A program made the position numbers and the translations under genes. From NCBI RefSeq assembly GCF_046774425.1, contig NZ_CP177248.1:434001-498000 (forward strand): a stretch of DNA of 64,000 nucleotides, given 5' to 3'. The notes under the pieces are model-generated. The model ran no database searches. It had not been told where the DNA came from and was given only the letters and a program-made list of their open reading frames with translations. The DNA comes from Malacoplasma muris (lineage in GTDB: Bacteria > Bacillota_I > Bacilli_A > Mycoplasmatales > Mycoplasmoidaceae). Below are positions 22,732 through 32,391 of the stretch, one piece after another. Positions within the stretch are counted from its first letter, which is position 1. Each line of letters opens with the position of its first letter.

Positions 22732-23020
22732 TGATTCTAATGTTATAGATTCTAAGAATAAAAAAAATGTATCATCTAATAACCCTTTCTCAAAACTTAT
22801 TAAATTCAATAAAGAAAGTTATTTTAATGGAAAAACAAAAGTTGATAAAAATGTTTTTATAAAAAAAATAATAGTTATAGTTTTTGTCTTTTTAATAATG
22901 GTTGGTTCTATTATTGGTGCTGCTTTTGCTATTATTGAAGCAAAAAAATCACAAGAAAATAATAATCAACCAGCAATAACTAATTCAATTGATAGTTTTG
23001 TTGAAAACAAAATGAAATAA
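22706..23020 (+). CDS. small single-span membrane protein
   Basis: The 104-residue frame starts at ATG 22706 inside the end of pepA. It has a basic hydrophilic N-terminus (about 1-50), one strong membrane helix (about 52-76, IIVIVFVFLIMVGSIIGAAFAII) and a short polar tail. The ribosome site is weak (AAGAACA), consistent with coupling to pepA. It ends at a strong terminator. No family was recognised. Confidence 0.65.
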   Translation: MQKIKTSTNDSNVIDSKNKKNVSSNNPFSKLIKFNKESYFNGKTKVDKNVFIKKIIVIVFVFLIMVGSIIGAAFAIIEAKKSQENNNQPAITNSIDSFVENKMK

Positions 23021-23027
23021 GCATTTT

Positions 23028-23060
23028 AATACAATACATATTTTGTGTATTGTATTTTTT
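23028..23060 (+). terminator. terminator after pepA operon
   Basis: A perfect 11-bp stem (AATACAATACA with TGTATTGTATT), 7-base loop, T run. Confidence 0.9.
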
Positions 23061-23140
23061 ATTCTAATAATCAAATTTATTTAATATTGTATGGATTTTA
23101 TAATAATATAATGTTATTGGTTTTATTTTATAGGACGAAT

Positions 23141-25054
23141 ATGAAAATAAATAAATTAACAACAACTTTTTTAATAAGTGTATTCACAATTCCAGTGATA
23201 GTTTCTACACAATCTTCAACTTTTATGAATGCTAATAATTTAATTAATAGCAATCAAAAAAGTATTAATAATGAAACTAATGATACATTAAATAATACTA
23301 ATGTTTGAGAACAAACAATAAAAGATTCATCTAATAATACAAATGTAAAAGTATTTTTTTCAAACACTGCTACAGCTGTTTTTCAAGAGTTTTTAGTTAC
23401 TATAAATTATATGTTGCAGTCTAATCAAAAAAGAACAGGAAGTGATGAAATTGTTTGATTTTTAGATGCTCAAATTTATGACCCAAAAAAATATAATTTT
23501 GATTATTATATATCTAATTATGGTCCAAGTAGTAATGGACAAGCAAGTGATTATAATTTTGCCTTATGATCAAGAATTGCAGGGGGGGGGGGTTCTAATG
23601 AACCAACTGGAAATAAAGATGATGATTATATTTTTGGACCCACTAGTTATCAAATAGATAATTTTTTAAAATATTATACTGATAAACATGGTGAGAATGT
23701 AAAATTTGATCTTTGAGTTTCAGATATTGTTTTAGAGTGATTATGAAGAGAAGGGATAGCACCAACAGAACCATCAAGTTTTTATAAATTGTTTAAGCAT
23801 ATAAATAAAATAAATGTTGTTACAGATGGTAATTGACAAACCTTAAATTTGGCTAGATTGATGATAGAAAGATTAAATCAGCCAAATTATATCCAACTTA
23901 CTGATACTGAAATAGAAAATCAGTTTAAATTATTTCAAACAGATGTTGATAATTCTCATTATAATACATTTAAATCTCACACTCTTTTTGACTATATTCA
24001 ATATGAAAAAATGTTTACAATATTTCATACAAAAAGTTATACTAATTCACCATATTATAAATATCCTCAAGGTATGAAAATGTATTTTGCACATACTATT
24101 GATTATGATTATGTATCAATGGCTAATAAGTTTTTTGCAAATGATAAAACAAAACATGATAAATTTATATTAGATTTTGAAACATTTTTTAATATGCAAA
24201 ATAATAAATCCATTTCTGATTTTGTATGAAAAAATATAGAAAAATATGATCCAAAGAAAAAGAATATTATTTGAATGGGTGATTCATTAATATCTGAAGA
24301 TAGATATAAATATAAAGAAAAAGAAGATGAAATAAATAAAATTGTTGAAATTTATACTAAAAAATTTCCACAAAGTGAATATAACTATTTTATAAAACAT
24401 CATCCATCTCTTACAAGAGAATATCAACAAAATTTAACAAAATACATGTTTAAAGATTATGTTGATCCAATATATATGGATGTATTTCCTTGAGAATTAT
24501 TTTTATCTTGAGATCATAAAATGCAAAGTAATGCAAAATCTACAAATATTGAATATCAGCCATTTTTTAGTAGTACATCTAATAATAATGAAAATCCACA
24601 AACAAAATTAGTTGGAATACAGTATACTACAACTACAATTCAAACAACAGCTTTTTATCTATCAACAACTTATGGTATGAGTATTGATAATATTAATAAA
24701 TCTGTTGGTGTTGGTGATTGACCAATACCAATGACATTTGATATTGTAGAAAGAACAACACAACCACCTACTGATTTAAATCAACAATTACAAATAAATA
24801 TATCCAAAATTAAAAATATATATGATCCATTTGTTGAATTAAATGCTTTTCCAAATTTGGATAACAACATCATATCAACAGATGAATATGTAAAAAAATA
24901 TGGCAATATAAATAATGATTCTACCAATTCTAATAATTCTTCTCAAACATCAAATACTCACATAATTATAATTGTTGTAACTACTTTGATTGCTGTTTCT
25001 ATTGCTGTTGCAACTGCAATTATTATTTTAAAAAAGAAAAAAATAAAGCAATAA
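23141..25054 (+). CDS. membrane-anchored surface protein, possible GT80 sialyltransferase-like fold
   Basis: ATG 23141 follows TATAGGACGAAT. The 637-residue protein has an N-terminal signal (LTTTFLISVFTIPVIVST) and a C-terminal membrane helix (about 605-628) with a KKKKIKQ tail, so the body is probably extracellular. It is a full paralogue of 37209-39140. Conserved segments: KVFFSNTATA, NVVTDGNWQTLNLA (about 225-238), MFTIFHTKSYTNSPYY, NIIWMGDSLI, YNYFIKHHPSL (about 413-423), PWELFLSWDHKMQ and YTTTTIQTTAFYLS. The order of a DG motif, a GDSL-like strand and an HP motif recalls the GT80 sialyltransferases (PM0188 family). This is my inference from memory and is not tested. The reading frame depends on an 11-base G run at 23582-23592; it is in frame here. 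TGA encodes many Trp. Confidence 0.75.
23582..23592 (+). repeat. G11 homopolymer inside a surface-protein gene
   Basis: Eleven consecutive G in a very AT-rich genome encode the GGGG of IAGGGGSNEP. The paralogue at 37209 has no G run at the corresponding loop. A change of one or two bases would shift the frame and truncate the protein at about residue 160. At length 11 the gene is ON. Confidence 0.9.
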
Positions 25055-25076
25055 ATATTTGCATAAATTTCTAATA

Positions 25077-25112
25077 AAAAATTCATAGTAATTTAATAAC
25101 TATGAATTTTTT
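25077..25112 (+). terminator. terminator between convergent genes
   Basis: AATTCATAGT pairs with ACTATGAATT around a 9-base loop, followed by a T run. A runs on the left side could also serve the leftward gene. Confidence 0.8.
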
Positions 25113-25121
25113 ATATTAATA

Positions 25122-25718
25122 TTAATTTATTTTTTTTAATAGTTTTGCTGGTACTCCAGCATATACTGAATTACTAGGTACATTTTTTGTAACAACAGCT
25201 CCAGCTGCTATTATTGAATTTTCTTCAATTGTTACACCTTGTAATATAGTAACATTAGCTCCAATTCATACATTATCTTTTATGATAATTGGTTTTGGGA
25301 TAATAGTTCCTCTTTTTGTTGGATCAAAACTATGATTTAGTGTTTCAAAATTACATCTTGGACCTATATAGCAATTTCTACCAATTGTTATTCCTCCATG
25401 GTCTTGAAAATGACAGCAATGATTAATAAATGTATTTTCTCCTATTGATATATTAATAGCACAATCAAAATAGATTGGCGGGAACACTCTCACTGTTTTT
25501 GCAATACTATTTGAAGTTAGTTCATTTAATAAATTATTAATTTCATCATCACTAATACATGTGCTCATTTTATTTTCATAATATCTTGCTCTAATTGCAA
25601 GTTTATTTATGAGCTCACTAAAATGAGTGTTTATATCAACTGGCAATTGTTTATTTAAATGTTCTTTTAATTCTTGAACATCTTTAGTATTAATTATCTC
25701 ATTTATATTTTTATTCAT
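25122..25718 (-). CDS. maltose/galactoside O-acetyltransferase family (left-handed beta-helix)
   Basis: On the minus strand, ATG 25716-25718 follows AACAGAGGAATAT. The 198-residue protein is a hexapeptide-repeat acetyl-CoA-dependent acetyltransferase: an N-terminal helical part (about 1-75), VFPPIYFDCAINISIGENTF, the active-site region with HHCC replaced by INHCCHFQDHGGITIG, then GPRCNFETLNHSFDP (catalytic His, about residue 123), and repeats WIGANVTILQGVTIEENSII and AAGAVVTKNVPSNSVYAGVPA. The likely acceptor is a sugar hydroxyl. It sits 11 bases after the DUF779 gene and is co-transcribed with it. Confidence 0.92.
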
Positions 25719-25729
25719 ATATTCCTCTG

Positions 25730-26086
25730 TTAATTTAATGGTTTTCTATTTAATATAAATCTTTTTCCAGTTCCAAATTCTAATGAATACTCACTTCCAT
25801 TTCCATTTGTTATGTCTAATATTAATTGCAAATGAGAATAATATTCATTTTGTGAACTGTGAGCATAGAATTCTATATCATTTGATTTTGCTATTGATAT
25901 ATCATTTGTTCCTAATTTAAAATCATTTTTACTTAAAAATAATGGAATACTACCATCACAACATCCAGAACCTTGATATATAATTATCTTTCCATTTTCT
26001 TTTTCAAGTTTGCTTATTAAATCTATAGCATTTTTTGTAATGATAAATTTCTCTTTTACAAATACCTCATTATATGATAATAAAAT
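25730..26086 (-). CDS. DUF779 family protein, start codon abnormal
   Basis: On the minus strand a 118-codon frame ends at 25730. It contains IIIYQGSGCCDGSIPLFL (about 45-63), DFKLGTNDISIAKSNDIEFYAHS and the end LEFGTGKRFILNRKP, the pattern of the DUF779 family, whose Cys-Cys-Asp-Gly motif suggests metal binding. Function in the family is unknown. No ATG, GTG or TTG lies in frame before the conserved part. Either an ATT at 26084-26086 after TTAGGTGG is used, or one T was lost from GTATTTG near 26060, because ATG 26068-26070 in the next frame would give MRYFVKEKF if one T were added. So this may be a recent frameshift pseudogene. Confidence 0.65.
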   Translation of the reverse strand: MLLSYNEVFVKEKFIITKNAIDLISKLEKENGKIIIYQGSGCCDGSIPLFLSKNDFKLGTNDISIAKSNDIEFYAHSSQNEYYSHLQLILDITNGNGSEYSLEFGTGKRFILNRKPLN

Positions 26087-26184
26087 ACCACCTAATAAAT
26101 TTTACTATTATTTAATTGTGAACTTAAAATTATTATTATTTTTTTTTGGCTTTATTCATAAATGTATTTAAACAATTGTTGCAT

Positions 26185-26213
26185 TGTTTTTTTTTTTTTT
26201 TTTTAATTATAAT
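26185..26213 (+). promoter_or_regulatory. promoter with T18 tract in the -35/-10 spacer
   Basis: -35 TTGTTT at 26185-26190, -10 TATAAT at 26208-26213, and 17 bases between, of which 14 are T (the whole T run is 26187-26204, 18 bases). It lies 35 bases before the surface protease start. Changes in tract length would change the spacing. Confidence 0.6.
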
Positions 26214-26247
26214 TAAATGAAACAATTGTAGAAATGAGATTTTAATT

Positions 26248-28950
26248 ATGAGAAAGATGTTTCAAAAAAATATTTTTTATTCATTATTAACAATAACACC
26301 TTTAGTTACAACATCTTTTATATTTTGCTCTAATTTTAATTATGATTCAAAATTTAATTTTAATAATAGTTTGAATTTTAGTGAACAAACATTTAATGGA
26401 GAAGTTATAAAAGAAGATTTTTCTATAAATCAAACTTTACCATCAAAACTTGACCCAAGAGAAAGTTTACCATACAAAGCTAAAGTTAAACATCAAGGTA
26501 ATAGTCCTTTATGTGGTGCATATTCTATGTCAAGTGCTATGGAATGAAATCTTATTAAAAATAATATTGATGCTCAAAATGTTGCAACAAATCTTGATTA
26601 TTCAATTAATCCAAAACATCTTTGATTTACATATGCTAACAGAACAAGCGAATATGATAAATTAAATTTAACTTATAATGATATTAATAATGATGTAAAA
26701 GTAAATCTTACTGGAATTTTTCCAGAAAGATTAAGCACAAAACTTTCTCAATGGGTTGGTCCTGTTTATAATAAGTATTTATCTAAAGGTGGTTTAGAAA
26801 ATATTTTTAATCCTGTTGCTGTGCATTTTGATAAACAACTTTCTGTTAATAGTAATGAAATTGATAGCATAAAAGAGTTAATACAAAAATATGGTTCTGT
26901 TGTTTTCTCATATAATGTACACAAATTAAATACAAACACTAAATATATATCTTTATCTAAAGGAACAATAAATCATGCATCAATTATAATTGGATGAGAT
27001 GACAGCATTCCAAAAGAAAGATTTGCTTCTTCAACAGTAACTAGAGATGGTGCTTGAATAGTTCAAAACAGTTGAGGTGATTCAGCACATAACAATGGCT
27101 GTTATTATGCATCATATGATTCATATTTGAAAAATGTTTTTGCTATTGACCTTTCTAGTAAAGCTAATAAAAATGATGAATATAATAATAATTATTTTTA
27201 TGATAGTAAAATGATTTCAAATACTAATTTAGTAAATGCTAATAGTAATGAATATGCTGCAATATTTCCTTCTTTAAAAACATCTTATAATAAAAAAGAA
27301 ATATTAAAACAAATAGGTTTTGAAATTTCAGGAAACAATGTTGAAGTAGAAGTTGATATATATAAAAATTTACAAGGTATTAAATTTGGTCTTCCTAATT
27401 CAACTGATAATATCCCAACAAATGGCGAATTAGTGAGTAGACAAATTGCAAAATATGAATATCCTGGATACTATGCTTTAAATTTACCTACTCCAATAGA
27501 ATTAGAACCAAATCAAAATTTTAGTGTTGTAGTTAAAATTTTAAAAGGTGAAGGAACTAAAGTTGTTAAAAGTACATATGAACCAAATTCATATAATGAT
27601 ATGACTTTTTATAAAGATGCTTCTGGAAATTGAATTAATGCTATAAATTGTGGAAAAAATGTAGCAATGATTAAAGCTATGACAATTAATGAAGATATAA
27701 AAAATTATGATGCAAACAATGCTTTGGATTTATCATATGGGCAAATAAAATTTAATAAACATGAATATGAATATTCACAAGATTTTAGTAATGAATTAAA
27801 TTTTGATATTTATATGGATAAAACAAAGTTAACAAAAGATGTAGATTATTCTATTAAATCTATAACTCATGAAATGGGTGCAAAAGGCACAGAGTTTATT
27901 TTTAAAGAAAATATACCTATGTCAAATGGTGTGTTAACAGTTGAGGGTAAAGGAAAGTATAAGGGAATTTTAAGTAAAGATTATATAATAACTCCATCTC
28001 CAATTCCAGATTTATTAGGTAATGGTGTATATAATGAAACTACTAGAAAAGTAGACATTTCTATCAATTCTGGCACTACAAATTATTCTCAATTGAAATT
28101 AAACGGCAATTGAAAATGAACATTTCCAGATAAAGAAATAAGTTTGGATACTCCAGATGATAATTACATTGAATATATTGGAAATGATAAAGATTATTTT
28201 CTTAGAACGCAAATACCAGTTTCTATTTCTGTTTCTACAGATGGTTCTGGAGGAATTAAACCAGTTGATCCACCAAATCCCCCAACTACTGTTCAAAAAG
28301 ATATTAGTGTTAATTCAACAATAACTATTGATTCAAATACTAAATATTATTATTCAGGAAATTCAATTGAACCAAATATTTCTGTAAGTTTTGAAAATAA
28401 CACTTTAGTAGCAAATCAAGACTATAAATTAACTTATGAAAATAATGTTAACCCAGGTGTAGCTACAATTACAATTAATGGTATTGGTAATTATACAGGT
28501 CAAAAAACTATTAATTTCACAATTGAAAAAGCAGAAAATGAAATTACAAAATTTGAATTTGATCAAAATAATAATCCAATTGGTGAATCTAAATTTGGTC
28601 AAGTTAAATTTAGATATTCAAAAGATAAAACATTTTCAAATGGTGTTATTTATGATAAATGTCCACAAGAAGAAGGAATTTATTATATTCAAGCTTATGT
28701 AGAAGGAACAAGTAATTATAATGAGATTGTTTCAAAAAATGTTTTGTCAGTTAAAGTTGATAATAATGGTTTTATAAATAACAACCAAAATGATGAAAAC
28801 TCTAGTTCACAAAATAAAACCAATAATAAATTATCATCATTAGAAATAATTATTATCAGTGCTTCTATTATTATAGCTATTTCTATTATAAGTGTTAGTA
28901 GTTTTGTGATTTGAAAAAAATTATCTAAAAAAAATAAATTGGGTAAATAA
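26248..28950 (+). CDS. cell-surface papain-like (C1) cysteine protease with Ig-like repeats
   Basis: ATG 26248 is the first start after the promoter; the frame runs 900 residues with TGA as Trp. The N-terminal hydrophobic signal (YSLLTITPLVTTSFIFC) may be a lipobox. The catalytic domain (about 65-295) has Gln and Cys in VKHQGNSPLCGAYSMSSAMEW (Cys about 89), His in GTINHASIIIGWDD (about 245) and Asn in AWIVQNSWGD (about 274). A beta-rich domain follows (about 310-480), then two Ig-like repeats (YSGNSIEPNISVSF, GNYTGQKTINFTIEKA), a Pro-rich linker and a C-terminal membrane helix (about 868-888). It probably degrades host proteins at the cell surface. Family resemblance is to clostridial surface C1 proteases. 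Confidence 0.88.
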
Positions 28951-28962
28951 TTTAAATTAAAG

Positions 28963-28998
28963 ATATTAATAATCAATAATTGATTATTAATATTTTTT
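28963..28998 (+). terminator. terminator after surface protease
   Basis: A perfect 15-bp inverted repeat ATATTAATAATCAAT with one loop base between arms, then a T run. Confidence 0.85.
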
Positions 28999-29083
28999 AT
29001 TGTGCTATTAATTAAACATAATCTTTTTTACATTATGAATTTTTTATTAAATCAGTGATAATCCATATTATGATATATTTGTT

Positions 29084-30040
29084 ATGAATGCAAAAGATTA
29101 CTTTTTAATAAATGAATTTACAAAAATAAAATTTCCATTATTTGCAAAACTAACTCTTATCTATTTTAATTTTATTTTTTTAAACATTTTTAAAGCTTGA
29201 TTCAAACCATTTTCAGATAGAGAATATATTTTTAAATATTTTAGAAAATTAATGATTGTTTCTTCAGTTGTGTGAGTACTATCACTATTTTTATTTATTG
29301 CAATTTCTAATACAATGCTATTAATAACTTTAATTCATCAAGAACTGAATTTAGGAGTGCTAGGTATACTTTTAGGTTATACAATACCATTAGCAATTGT
29401 TTTAATTTTTAATTTTATTTACCAACCTATAATTTTGATGAGTTATCAAAAGAAAATAAAAAACCATTATATTAATTATCTAAAGAATGACTTTAATCAT
29501 AATATTATCGATACATTAGAATATCAAGAACTATTTATTGATAATAAAAAAATATTATCAAATATTAAAAATAATTTATTTAATAGTTCTAAATGGAGTT
29601 TGTTTTATAGTGAATCATTTGATTATAAAAAAAATAGTAAAGATGAATTAAAAGCGATTTCATGTGATAACAGTTTTATTGGATCAATGGCTTTAAAAAA
29701 CATTTTTTTATTTACATCACCAATTTGATATATTTCTTTAATTTACAATTTTATGGATAACAATAACAAAAAGAAATTGAATATAATTGGTTGAATTTGA
29801 TATCTTATTAGTTGTATTCTAATTATTATTGCAACATCAATATTTATTTTATTTTTAATAGCAATTTTTAATAATTATTTTTTTATTTCTTTAGAAAATA
29901 TAAAAACTCTAATTCCTATAGTAGTTTGATTTGTGCCTATTATATATGTTTTTGTTGTGCATTTATTAGGATTTGTTGTTAGTACAATTATCAAGAATAA
30001 TTTTTTACAAAATATAAATAATCAAAGTACAAATTGTTAG
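29084..30040 (+). CDS. multispanning membrane protein
   Basis: ATG 29084 opens a 318-residue frame with TGA as Trp. There is no ribosome site; instead TATTAT at 29066-29071 suggests transcription starts almost at the ATG, so the mRNA may be leaderless. About six hydrophobic segments are seen: two to three in residues 19-116 (LMIVSSVVWVLSLFLFI, LLGYTIPLAIVLIF), a polar cytoplasmic loop (about 117-200), and three in the last 110 residues (WIWYLISCILIIIATSIFIL, IPIVVWFVPIIYVFVVH). No family was recognised. Confidence 0.75.
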
Positions 30041-30238
30041 AATATTTTATAAAGTAAAAATTACATAATGTTATACTATAAGTAGTATTTATAATCATTT
30101 GCTGGTTATAGGTATTATTTAAAATCAAGTTTGATTAAAAATTAAAAGTTATACAATTTTATAAAATATAAATTTTAATAGTGCAATATTTGATAATCAT
30201 AGTTTTGTTTATTTATATAAAAATAATTTATTAGTGTT

Positions 30239-30268
30239 TTGACAAATATAAATTTTCTTTAATATTTT
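30239..30268 (+). promoter_or_regulatory. promoter for small lipoprotein gene
   Basis: TTGACA at 30239-30244, an 18-base spacer, then TATTTT at 30263-30268, 48 bases before the start codon. Confidence 0.5.
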
Positions 30269-30315
30269 GATATCAAATATAGTTAATTTAAAAAAATTTA
30301 GTATGGAGAATAAAA

Positions 30316-30837
30316 ATGAAAATTAATAAATTATTTTTAAGTTGCATCGGAATTGCTAGTATTGGAACTTTATCAACAATAATTTTAACAAATTGTTCTG
30401 ATAAAGATGCTTCTTCAAAAAATACTATTTTGAATAATAAAGAAAAATACTCTTATCAAGAAATGAATGGGAATAAAGTATATACATTTCAATCAATAAA
30501 ATTTCCAGACCAATATGCAAATAAAACAGCTGATGAAATAAAAAGTGAATTTGGATATCAAGAAATAAGTACTCCAGCTAAAAATTTTACAAATTTGAGT
30601 TTGATTGAAACATGAATAAGATCAACTCAATTAACAAATATGGGTGTAAAAGATAATAACCCAGTAATTGTTAATTTTGATGCTAATGATTTTAATTATA
30701 GTTACTTACCTCAAGTATCTTATGCAAGTCTTACTGTTGCTGAGACTATGGTTATGATAGCTTTTCAAGAACAAGCAAGTGATAGTAATGGTTATATTCT
30801 TTATGGGTTTGTTTGAATGAAGGGCATTTCTCAATAA
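30316..30837 (+). CDS. small lipoprotein, family A member 1
   Basis: ATG 30316 follows TATGGAGAATAAAA. The 173-residue product has a lipoprotein signal with lipobox LTNC (Cys 27). It shares with the genes at 30967, 31684 and 53171 the pattern NKEKYSY, a GYQE-like segment, KNFTNLSLIETWIR and DFNYSYLP. There is no recognised function. The compact conserved core suggests a small beta-rich surface domain. Confidence 0.85.
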
Positions 30838-30966
30838 GGGAATGATTCTATATAGGATGTAAAATCAAATCAATTAATTTAAAACAATAAATTCAAACTA
30901 ATATATTTTTATTGTGAATAAAATAGGTTTTTTATAGTTAATTTAAAAAAATAATTAGGAGAAAAA

Positions 30967-31482
30967 ATGAAAATTAATAAATTATTTTTAAATTGTCTTG
31001 GAATTGCAAGTATTGGAATTTTATCAACAGTAATTTTAACAAATTGTTCTTCTAGTAACAAAACTTCTTCAAGTGGAACTTTACTAAATAACAAAGAAAA
31101 ATATTATTTTAATAATGTAAATGATGTTAAATCATATAATTTTTTATCATGAAATTATCCAAGTCAATATGCAAATAAAACAGTTGATGAAATAAAAATT
31201 GAATTTGGATATTAAGAAGGAATTACAGATAAAAATTTTACAAACTTTGCCCTATTTGGAACTTGAGTGGCAACATCTGAATTAACAAATAGTGATCCAA
31301 ATAACACAACAGTTTCTGTAAATTTAAACTCAAGTGATCTTAATTATGATTATTTAAATACAATAAGTAGTGCAAAATTTGTTATAGATGATAGAAGTGT
31401 TACAATACTTTTTACAGAAAAATCAAATGGAGTAATTGTATATTTGTATACTTTTCAGTGATTATTGCAAAAACAAAATTAA
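30967..31482 (+). pseudogene. small lipoprotein, family A member 2, nonsense codon
   Basis: ATG 30967 follows TTAGGAGAAAAA. The first 35 residues are almost identical to member 1 (MKINKLFLNCLGIASIG, lipobox LTNC). At 31213-31215 a TAA replaces the CAA (Gln) present in member 1 at the same place (GYQEI), ending the product at 82 residues. The frame then stays open to TAA 31482 with family residues DKNFTNFALFGTW and DLNYDYL. A single C-to-T change thus inactivates it, or it is a sequencing difference. TGA codons encode Trp. Confidence 0.75.
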
Positions 31483-31544
31483 TTATTTTATAGAGCAACT
31501 AAAATTTAATTAATTAGAAAACTATAAATAATTAAAACATCTAT

Positions 31545-31576
31545 CTATTTTTACAAAAGTAAAAGTAGATTTTTTT
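31545..31576 (+). terminator. terminator after family A member 2
   Basis: CTATTTTTAC pairs with GTAAAAGTAG (one G-U) around AAAA, followed by a T run. Confidence 0.7.
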
Positions 31577-31618
31577 ATTAAATTTATAAGAATAAATAAA
31601 AAATTTACAGAATAGGAC

Positions 31619-31649
31619 TTGTCTTTTTTTTTTTTTTTTTTGATATTAT
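31619..31649 (+). promoter_or_regulatory. promoter with T18 spacer before family A member 3
   Basis: TTGTCT at 31619-31624 and TATTAT at 31644-31649 flank an 18-base T run (31624-31641). Spacing is 19 bases, slightly longer than optimal, so loss of one or two T could raise expression. Confidence 0.55.
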
Positions 31650-31683
31650 GAGTTTGGTAATTTAAAAAAAGAGAGGAAAAAAA

Positions 31684-32196
31684 GTGAAACTAACTAAAAA
31701 AATATTTTTAAATTCTTTTTTAATTACTAGCATAGGAATAACAACTATAACTTTAGTAAGTTGTTCTAGTTCAAATCAAAATTCACATCAATCATTTTTA
31801 GTTATTAAAAATAAATATTCATATTCAGGAACAAAAAATAACAAAACTTATTCATTTGGGGGCACAATGCCTGGTGGATATGAATCTGCAACAAATGAAA
31901 AAATATTAAATTTATTTGGTTATAAACCAGAAGGATATCCTAATTATGGAAGTAATGTTGTAAAAAATTTTTCAAATTTTGATTTGTTTAGATTGTGAAC
32001 AAAACAATCTTCATTATTAGATTTGAATAATACAGATATTATATTTGATTCAAATGATTTTAATTATTCTTATTTAAATAAAATGGTTCAAGCTATAATA
32101 GTTTCTGCTTCTAGTGGTACTAGTGGTATTGGTATACGTTTTACAGAAGAACAACCAGATTCTGTTATAAATTATGTTTTTGCTTGAGCTAGATAA
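31684..32196 (+). CDS. small lipoprotein, family A member 3
   Basis: GTG 31684 is the start: AGAGAGGAAAAAAA precedes it and the signal peptide KKIFLNSFLITSIGITTITLVSC begins directly after. The 170-residue product ends with VFAWAR. Family features: NKYSYSG, GYESATNEKILNLFGYKPEG, KNFSNFDLFRLW, DFNYSYLNKM. It differs from members 1 and 2 in sequence, so the family is old. A T18-spaced promoter lies upstream, and this member is the one most likely to vary in expression. Confidence 0.85.
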
Positions 32197-32259
32197 TAAT
32201 TAAATGTTATTTCCTATTATAAATAGTAATTTTAAAATAATTTATACTTAAACTAAAAG

Positions 32260-32291
32260 ATGTAATTCATATATTTGAATTGCATTTTTTT
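32260..32291 (+). terminator. terminator after family A member 3
   Basis: ATGTAATTCA pairs with TGAATTGCAT (one G-U), 6-base loop, seven T. Confidence 0.8.
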
Positions 32292-32391
32292 ATTTAAATA
32301 CAAATATTTATTATTAATATTTCATTAAAATTCTTTATATGTTTTATAATAGTGTTTTGGACTATAATACTGTCTTTGGAGATATAATGCT

